DNA from: Verrucomicrobiota bacterium
GTDB taxonomy: Bacteria > Verrucomicrobiota > Verrucomicrobiia > Methylacidiphilales > UBA1321
DNA length: 64,000 bases
Assembly: GCA_013286145.1 (NCBI GenBank)
Contig: JABDGH010000007.1
Coordinates: 1-64,000 of the forward strand
Direction of reading: 5' to 3'
Below the pieces are notes generated by a model. It did not search any database. It was not told the origin of the DNA and worked only from the letters and a program-made list of their open reading frames with translations. The position numbers and the translations under genes were made by a program. Of the stretch, positions 58,584-64,000 are shown piece after piece. Positions within the stretch are counted from its first letter, which is position 1; each line of letters begins with the position of its first letter.

Positions 58584-60605
58584 ATGCTCTTGATTCGCGC
58601 ACTATTGTTGTGGTCGATCATATCGCTGCATGTCGTCGGCGGGGCAGTCGTATTCCGGCGTCTTTTCCCCCGGGAATCGCCGTGGTTCGGGTTCATCGTG
58701 CCGGGATTGACCCTGGTCCTGGTGATGAATTTCATCGAGCATCTTGTCGCCATTCCCTCACTTCTTTGGCTGTTGCCCTTCTCCACGCTGGGTTTTCTTT
58801 GGGCCTTGATTCATCCCAAAACGGATTGGAAAGGTCTCCGCCTGCCCACCTCCATTTTTCTTGGGGCATTCGCTTTCACCGTAGCCCAGCATTTATTAAA
58901 ACCCGACATTGTTGCCATGCGCGATGGCGTGGTGGATCTCTGCCTGATGTCGTGCTTTTGCGGAGGTGAAACGGTGCCTCCAACTTTCAATTGGAACCCG
59001 CCTTTTCATTTATCCCAATACTATGTCCTTGGACATTATGCCATATCAGTCCTCACCCGTCTCTTTGGCCTTGATATCGGTACTGGCTTTAACCTGAGCT
59101 CGGCGCTTCTTTCAGCTTTTGACTGCGTTATCGCGGCGGCAGCGGCCTGGGTCATCAGCCGAAAAAGGATTTGGATTACCATTCTGGCTGCCGTCCTGGT
59201 GGAATGCGCGGCCACTGGCGCAACGGCCTATCTCTGGCTTACGACGCAACATTTCGATCCCAATAGGGCCATGAATCTTTTGATGGGAAAAGATGCTCCA
59301 ACCACTTCCAACCCAATCTGGAAATGGCTTCAGCCCTCCATCTGGTATGACCGCCGGGAACTGATGGCACCGGGGACCTGGAGTTGGCTCGGCTCTTTTC
59401 ACTCGACGAGCGGCGGACAATTTCTCACCCTTTTTTCGGTCTGGTCCCTGGTGGAATTACTCCGACGCAGGGTATCGAACTGGCCATGGATTTGCCTGGG
59501 GGCTATTCCGTTGCTTTCGCTGGTGACTTCAACCTGGGCCGTGCCTCTCGAAGGGCTGCTGCTGCTCGGGGGTCTCTTTTGGGTCTGGTATTATAAATTG
59601 TCTCCAGAAAATTTTCGCTTCGTTGTTCTTGGACTCGTTTTTATCACCGTTTTACTGACTCCGATGCTCTTGGAGTTTTTGACCACGGCGGCCATTCTTC
59701 CCAGCGGGTGGACCGATGCGGATAGCCACACCCAGGTCATCGAATTCTTAATTTTATGGTGGCCGATCTATCTCCCCTGGTTCGCGCTCATCTTTTTTTG
59801 GCCAAAACTCCATCCGGCGGTCAAAACTATCATCATCGTTTTGCCCATCGCCTTCTTAAGCATGGAATTTTACACGGTGGGAGGCCGCCCCGATTATACC
59901 AGCAAGCTTTGGGGATATATCTATTGCATTGGCTGGAGCGCCCTGTTCCCTGCCCTAGCCATGCGCCGGGCCATCCTTCTCCGATGCCTGACCTGCCTTC
60001 TTCTTATTTCCAGCCTTTTTTCCTTTTTTGCCTGGTCGGAATACACCTGGCATACGAGGAAGGATCGGGATATTTTTCACTTGGAAGGCACCGGATCATT
60101 TCGCTGCGATCCGCTTCGAGGCCCTCTGCTATCTGCCCTTTCCCAGATGAAAGGGGAGACTGTCCTAACAGGGAAATCAAGCGACATGTATTGCGAGTCT
60201 CCCGCGCTGGCTGCCTTCACTGGTAATCGCACATATATCACCTGGAGTTATTTCTGCGATTCTGTCGCGGGTGCCAACACCTATGGAGAAGCCCAACAGC
60301 GCGAAAAAGAAGTCAACGAGATATACGACGGCAAGTGCAACAATCCCCTGCTATTTTTGCGCACCCACGCCATCGCCGCCATCGTGGTCTATCCGGGAGA
60401 CAACATCAGCACAGATGTCATTACTGCCTTGAAAAGGCAGCTTGCCCCCTATTATGAATATTCCGATTTTAGCGATGACAGCAATATCAACTCGGGGATT
60501 TTTATCTTTCATCCGGAAACCATGCTTTGGCCGACCGGGGTATTATCACCTCTCCCCTTCGATTTCACTTCACCCAGTCCCAACTCCACCGCCGGAAAAC
60601 CCTGA
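58584..60605 (+). CDS. Large polytopic membrane protein, GT-C/DUF2298-like
   Basis: 673 residues with about 13-15 hydrophobic spans and a soluble C-terminal region of about 150 residues (from TRKDRDIFHLEGTGSFRCDP). An extracytoplasmic loop between spans has MRDGVVDLCLMSCFCGGETV and PPTFNWNPPFHLSQYYVLGH, reminiscent of YYY-type DUF2298 proteins. The layout is like the smaller protein at 24702-26294. Its place near ugd and uppS fits envelope glycan assembly, but this is inference. Confidence 0.6.
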   Translation: MLLIRALLLWSIISLHVVGGAVVFRRLFPRESPWFGFIVPGLTLVLVMNFIEHLVAIPSLLWLLPFSTLGFLWALIHPKTDWKGLRLPTSIFLGAFAFTVAQHLLKPDIVAMRDGVVDLCLMSCFCGGETVPPTFNWNPPFHLSQYYVLGHYAISVLTRLFGLDIGTGFNLSSALLSAFDCVIAAAAAWVISRKRIWITILAAVLVECAATGATAYLWLTTQHFDPNRAMNLLMGKDAPTTSNPIWKWLQPSIWYDRRELMAPGTWSWLGSFHSTSGGQFLTLFSVWSLVELLRRRVSNWPWICLGAIPLLSLVTSTWAVPLEGLLLLGGLFWVWYYKLSPENFRFVVLGLVFITVLLTPMLLEFLTTAAILPSGWTDADSHTQVIEFLILWWPIYLPWFALIFFWPKLHPAVKTIIIVLPIAFLSMEFYTVGGRPDYTSKLWGYIYCIGWSALFPALAMRRAILLRCLTCLLLISSLFSFFAWSEYTWHTRKDRDIFHLEGTGSFRCDPLRGPLLSALSQMKGETVLTGKSSDMYCESPALAAFTGNRTYITWSYFCDSVAGANTYGEAQQREKEVNEIYDGKCNNPLLFLRTHAIAAIVVYPGDNISTDVITALKRQLAPYYEYSDFSDDSNINSGIFIFHPETMLWPTGVLSPLPFDFTSPSPNSTAGKP

Positions 60606-60665
60606 TTGCCGACTCTTAAAAAACGACGGCTTGGACTCATCTGTTTTTCTGCCATTTTAGGGAAT

Positions 60666-62378
60666 ATGCAGACCTCCCATTTCGCGCCGCGCCAATTTTT
60701 ACCTGAAACGATCGACCTGACCGACACGACCCAGCTCGCTCCCGTTTTCGATAAACTCCAGGCCAAGCTCGACGCAGTCGCGTCCGTCGCCGACCTCGAA
60801 GCGTGGCTGCGCAATCACAGCGAAGTCTGCGCCGCGCTCGCCGAGTCATCATCGCTCACCTACATCGCCATGACCTGCCAGACCGACGATCCCGAGCGCG
60901 AAAAGGCCTACATGCATATCGTCGAGGTAGTCGATCCGTGGCTCAAGCCGCGCCAGTTCGCCCTGATGCAAAAGCTCTCCCAATCCTCCGCGTTCAAGCA
61001 ATTGCCGCCATTCTATGAGGTCTTCCGCCGAAGTGTTGAAACGCAGGTGAGAATTTATCGCGAAGAAAACGTCGCCCGTGAAACCGAAATCGCAAAGCTC
61101 ACGCAACAATACCAGAAGATCAGCGGCAGCATGACCGTCCAATTCGACGGCCAGGAACAGACCCTTGCCCGCATGGCCCGCATTCAGGAGGAACCTGACC
61201 GTCCCCGGCGCGAAGCGGCCTGGAAAACGGTCGCAGATCGCCGCCTGAAGGAAACCGACAAGCTGGAGGAACTTTTCGACCAGCTTCTTGTCCTGCGCAA
61301 TGAAATCGCCTACGCCGCCGATTATTCCGATTTTCGCGCTTACACTTTCGCCAATTACGAGCGTTTCGATTACACACCGGAGGATTGCCTCCGCTTCCAC
61401 GATGCGGTGGAACATCACGTCGTGCCGCTGGTTCGCGAAATGCAGGAGGAACGCCGCCGCAAACTCGCCGTCGATAAGCTTCGTCCGTGGGATCTTGCCG
61501 TCGATCCCGATCAACGCCCCCCGTTGCATCCCTTCACCGCATCCTCGGAACTTTTGGAAAAATCTCACCAGATTTTCTCGAAACTTGATCCGCGCCTGGG
61601 CGATTACTACAATATCCTGCGCAAACAGGAGTTGGTCGATCTCGACAACCGCAAGGGCAAGGCTCCCGGCGGTTACCAGAGCACGCTCTCCGAATCGCGC
61701 GTCCCCTTTATCTTCATGAATGCGGTGGGCACTCATCGCGATGTCGAAACCATGCTGCACGAAGCGGGCCACGCCTTTCATGCTCTCGCCTCGCGTGAAC
61801 AGCCACTTCATGCCTATCGCGGTGCGCCGATTGAATTTTGCGAGGTGGCGTCGATGGGCATGGAACTCCTCGCCGCGCCCCATCTACGCGCTTTTTATTC
61901 TGCGGATGATGCCCGCCGTGCGCAACGCGATCACCTCGAGGGAATCATTAAATTCTTCCCCTGGATGGCAACCGTCGATGCGTTCCAACACTGGATCTAC
62001 ACCCATCCCGGCCACACCCGCGATGAACGCGCCCAATACTGGCTTTCGCTCATGGACCGTTTCGGCGGCATTGAAGATTATACCGGATTTGAAAAAGCCC
62101 GCGCCCATGTGTGGCACCGGCAACTCCACATTTTCGAGATTCCCTTCTACTACGTCGAATACGGCATCGCGCAGCTTGGCGCGCTGCAATTGTGGCAAGC
62201 CTCACGCCGTGATTTACCTTCAACGCTCGATCACTACCTGGCCGGACTAAGCCTCGGCGGCTCACGTCCCCTGCCCGAATTGTTCAAGACAAGCGGCCTC
62301 GCCTTCGACTTCACCGACAAAACCATCGCCCCCCTGATGCGCAACGTGAAGGAAGCGTTATTGGAACTGGCCTCATAA
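60666..62378 (+). CDS. M3-family oligoendopeptidase
   Basis: About 570 residues from MQTSHFAPRQFLPETIDLTD; a TTG at 60606 would add 20. A zinc metallopeptidase with the HExxH motif in ETMLHEAGHAFHALASREQP and the third ligand Glu about 25 residues on (IEFCEVASMGMELLAAPHLR). The long helical N-terminal half is typical of PepF/thimet-type enzymes, which cut short peptides in the cytoplasm. Also FFPWMATVDAFQHWIYTHPG near the C-terminus. Intact. Confidence 0.93.
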   Translation: MQTSHFAPRQFLPETIDLTDTTQLAPVFDKLQAKLDAVASVADLEAWLRNHSEVCAALAESSSLTYIAMTCQTDDPEREKAYMHIVEVVDPWLKPRQFALMQKLSQSSAFKQLPPFYEVFRRSVETQVRIYREENVARETEIAKLTQQYQKISGSMTVQFDGQEQTLARMARIQEEPDRPRREAAWKTVADRRLKETDKLEELFDQLLVLRNEIAYAADYSDFRAYTFANYERFDYTPEDCLRFHDAVEHHVVPLVREMQEERRRKLAVDKLRPWDLAVDPDQRPPLHPFTASSELLEKSHQIFSKLDPRLGDYYNILRKQELVDLDNRKGKAPGGYQSTLSESRVPFIFMNAVGTHRDVETMLHEAGHAFHALASREQPLHAYRGAPIEFCEVASMGMELLAAPHLRAFYSADDARRAQRDHLEGIIKFFPWMATVDAFQHWIYTHPGHTRDERAQYWLSLMDRFGGIEDYTGFEKARAHVWHRQLHIFEIPFYYVEYGIAQLGALQLWQASRRDLPSTLDHYLAGLSLGGSRPLPELFKTSGLAFDFTDKTIAPLMRNVKEALLELAS

Positions 62379-62387
62379 AAAAAGCCA

Positions 62388-62526
62388 GTCATCCCGAGCT
62401 TGTCGAGGGATCAGACGCATCCCTCTTACCCCAAAGTCAGGCGATCACAGAAAACCATCAAACTCAAATTGTCTAACTTATCGATCATCCCTCACGCGTC
62501 TGATCCCTCGACAAGCTCGGGATGAC
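62388..62526. repeat. Palindromic intergenic repeat, 140-bp family (copy 3)
   Basis: GTCATCCCGAGCTTGTCGAG... with its complement ending at 62526. The centre shares CTCAAATTGTCTAACTTATC-type sequence with the other copies. Starts nine bases after the M3 peptidase stop. Confidence 0.9.
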
Positions 62527-62662
62527 CGTGCGTTTGCTTATCGTTTGAAATTGGTATTACTATTTTGTCTTTAAACCGTTTTAGCGCATAATCTGAAAGA
62601 TTCTTTGATTATCTCGGGATGACCGGCTTAAAAATAACATGATATCCTTCGACAAGTTCAGG

Positions 62663-64000
62663 ATGACAAATTTTAAGAAAGTTGCTTTTGCAACAACGCT
62701 TGCAGTTGCGCTGTCGGCACTGATCACCCTCCCGCTGCGCGCCGAACCGTCCGGGGATGAAAAAAAGACGCTGAAAGCCGCGCAACAATCGTACAAGGAC
62801 GGCGCGTTTGATCTTTGTAATGACCGCATTACCGCCCTGCTGAAAAAATATCCGAAGAGCGAACTCCAGGCCGAGGCGGAACTGCTTCAGGCCCGCGCGC
62901 TTTATCAACTTGGTCGCAGTGATGCCGCGTTGGCTGCATTGAATCTTCCCATCGACCAGGTTCCCGAGAATTTACGCGCTGACACACTTTTCTGGCAGGC
63001 CGAGTCGCTCCTCGACCTGGGCAAATGGCCGGATGCCGAACAAAAATATCGTGCGCTTCTGGCGTTGAAAAATCCCGCCGATCACGCGGACGCGGCCAAT
63101 CTCGGCCTGGCCTGGACTCTCTTCAAGCAGGGAAAGGAAGCCGACGCGCAGACCCTCATTCAGGCCCTGGCCAAGGACAAGAGCAAGACGGCGGCAGGCC
63201 AGCAGGCGCAACTTCTCCAGGTAAAAATTCAACTGGCCAAAAAACAATTCAAGGAAGCCATTGTTACCCTTGAGGCTCTACTCGCCACCAAACCCGAAAC
63301 AAAACTTGCCTTCGAGGCCAATTATTGGCTCGGAGAAACCTACGCGCAAAACAATCAGCCCGATCAAGCCGTGCTCGCCTACCAGAAAATCACGGGCGAT
63401 CCCCATGCGTTCCCCAAGACACTGGTCGCCCAGGCTTACCTGGGGCTGGGTCGCGCCCAGCACGCGCTTAATGCCAGCGACCTGGCGGCAACGGCCTACG
63501 AACAGGCTTACACGCTCAGCGACAACGAAAACGAACGACTGATCGCTTTCCGGGCCTACCTTGAAAGCGCGCGCGCCGCGAACCAACTGCCGGAAGCAGT
63601 GGCCAAGCTCCAGGAATTTGCGAAAAAATCGGAGTCCTCGGCCCCGGCTGCGCTCTTCGCCATTGGCTCCGCTCTGGCTGCGGATAAAGCTGACGACAAG
63701 GCCATTGGTATTTTGGAGTCGCTTCTCGTTGCTTACAGCAAAAGCCCGTGGATTCCCGCCGCCAACGATCAACTCGGACAACTCTACGCCCGCACGGGTA
63801 AATTCAACCTCGCAATCAAGGCGCTGCAAAACTGCATCGACACCAGCACCGATCCCGATCTCGTCCGCACCGCCCACTTTCAATTGGGCAGCGTCCTTTA
63901 TCAGACCAAGGACTACGCCGGGGCCGCCGCCCAGTTCACCCAGGTTTCCGACGGCACAGACGCTTCCGCGGAAAATGCCGCTTATAATTTTCTTCTGACC
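62663..64000 (+). CDS. TPR-rich exported protein (truncated by window edge)
   Basis: An open frame runs from ATG 62663 (or 62639) off the right edge, over 440 residues. The N-terminus MTNFKKVAFATTLAVALSAL is a signal peptide, cut near LRAEP. The body is a chain of TPR-like helical pairs (AEAELLQARALYQLGRSDAA, EANYWLGETYAQNNQPDQAV, AHFQLGSVLYQTKDYAGAAA), as in YbgF/BamD-like periplasmic proteins. The region around the earlier ATG is itself half of a palindromic repeat arm (62641-62667), so the translation-start region is repeat-derived. Confidence 0.75.
   Translation, partial: MTNFKKVAFATTLAVALSALITLPLRAEPSGDEKKTLKAAQQSYKDGAFDLCNDRITALLKKYPKSELQAEAELLQARALYQLGRSDAALAALNLPIDQVPENLRADTLFWQAESLLDLGKWPDAEQKYRALLALKNPADHADAANLGLAWTLFKQGKEADAQTLIQALAKDKSKTAAGQQAQLLQVKIQLAKKQFKEAIVTLEALLATKPETKLAFEANYWLGETYAQNNQPDQAVLAYQKITGDPHAFPKTLVAQAYLGLGRAQHALNASDLAATAYEQAYTLSDNENERLIAFRAYLESARAANQLPEAVAKLQEFAKKSESSAPAALFAIGSALAADKADDKAIGILESLLVAYSKSPWIPAANDQLGQLYARTGKFNLAIKALQNCIDTSTDPDLVRTAHFQLGSVLYQTKDYAGAAAQFTQVSDGTDASAENAAYNFLLT

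Overview
The window reads as chromosomal DNA of a Verrucomicrobiota-like bacterium. I infer this from the fused LpxC-FabZ protein, the complete set of Gram-negative outer-membrane genes (lpxA, lptD), a B12-dependent ribonucleotide reductase, a Verrucomicrobia-style RpoD with a long basic leader, the many membrane TPR proteins, and the very high density of palindromic intergenic repeats. The lineage below phylum is a guess. Base composition is moderately GC-rich, with a few more AT-rich ORFan islands. I saw no phage, CRISPR array, rRNA or tRNA.

Layout: 1-8 kb holds a truncated glycosyltransferase, plsY-gpsA (apparently fused and frameshifted), a sodium/solute symporter, a TonB-like protein, a small zinc-ribbon protein, and the obg-rpmA-rplU operon with a frameshift in obg. 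8-19 kb holds leuS, rdgB, rph-rbfA, a HEAT-repeat lipoprotein, a PUR-type small protein, an aldo/keto reductase, rpoD and two ORFans in a repeat-rich setting. 19-29 kb holds nrdJ, two large exported or membrane proteins of unknown role, a secreted DUF62 protein, manA and a Tat-exported superoxide dismutase.

29-37 kb is the most striking region: four tandem paralogues of a multi-membrane-span protein with a C-terminal TPR tail, resembling the eukaryotic TMTC architecture. A fifth copy lies at 50-52 kb, and a 24-nt identical scrap of the gene start sits just after leuS. Four copies share a 35-nt leader placed 14-15 nt before the start codon, and the fifth keeps the end of it at the same spacing. 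The number of TPR units varies (7, 5, 5, 2 and 4).

37-50 kb holds a release-factor-like protein with a CDF metal exporter, a Tat metallophosphatase, an ECF sigma factor with a membrane partner, rpsO-pnp, two peroxiredoxins, a DUF883 protein, lpxC/fabZ-lpxA, a GlcF-like iron-sulfur protein and an ArsR-methyltransferase fusion. 52-64 kb holds rpsT, lptD, ugd, purA, uppS, a large membrane protein, an M3 peptidase and a truncated TPR-repeat protein at the right edge.

At least six repeat families sit between genes, mostly at gene ends. Three independent single-base problems, all at homopolymers in normally essential genes (A9 between plsY and gpsA, G7 in gpsA, C4 in obg), point to sequence error more than to biology, but the A9 case also fits transcriptional slippage.
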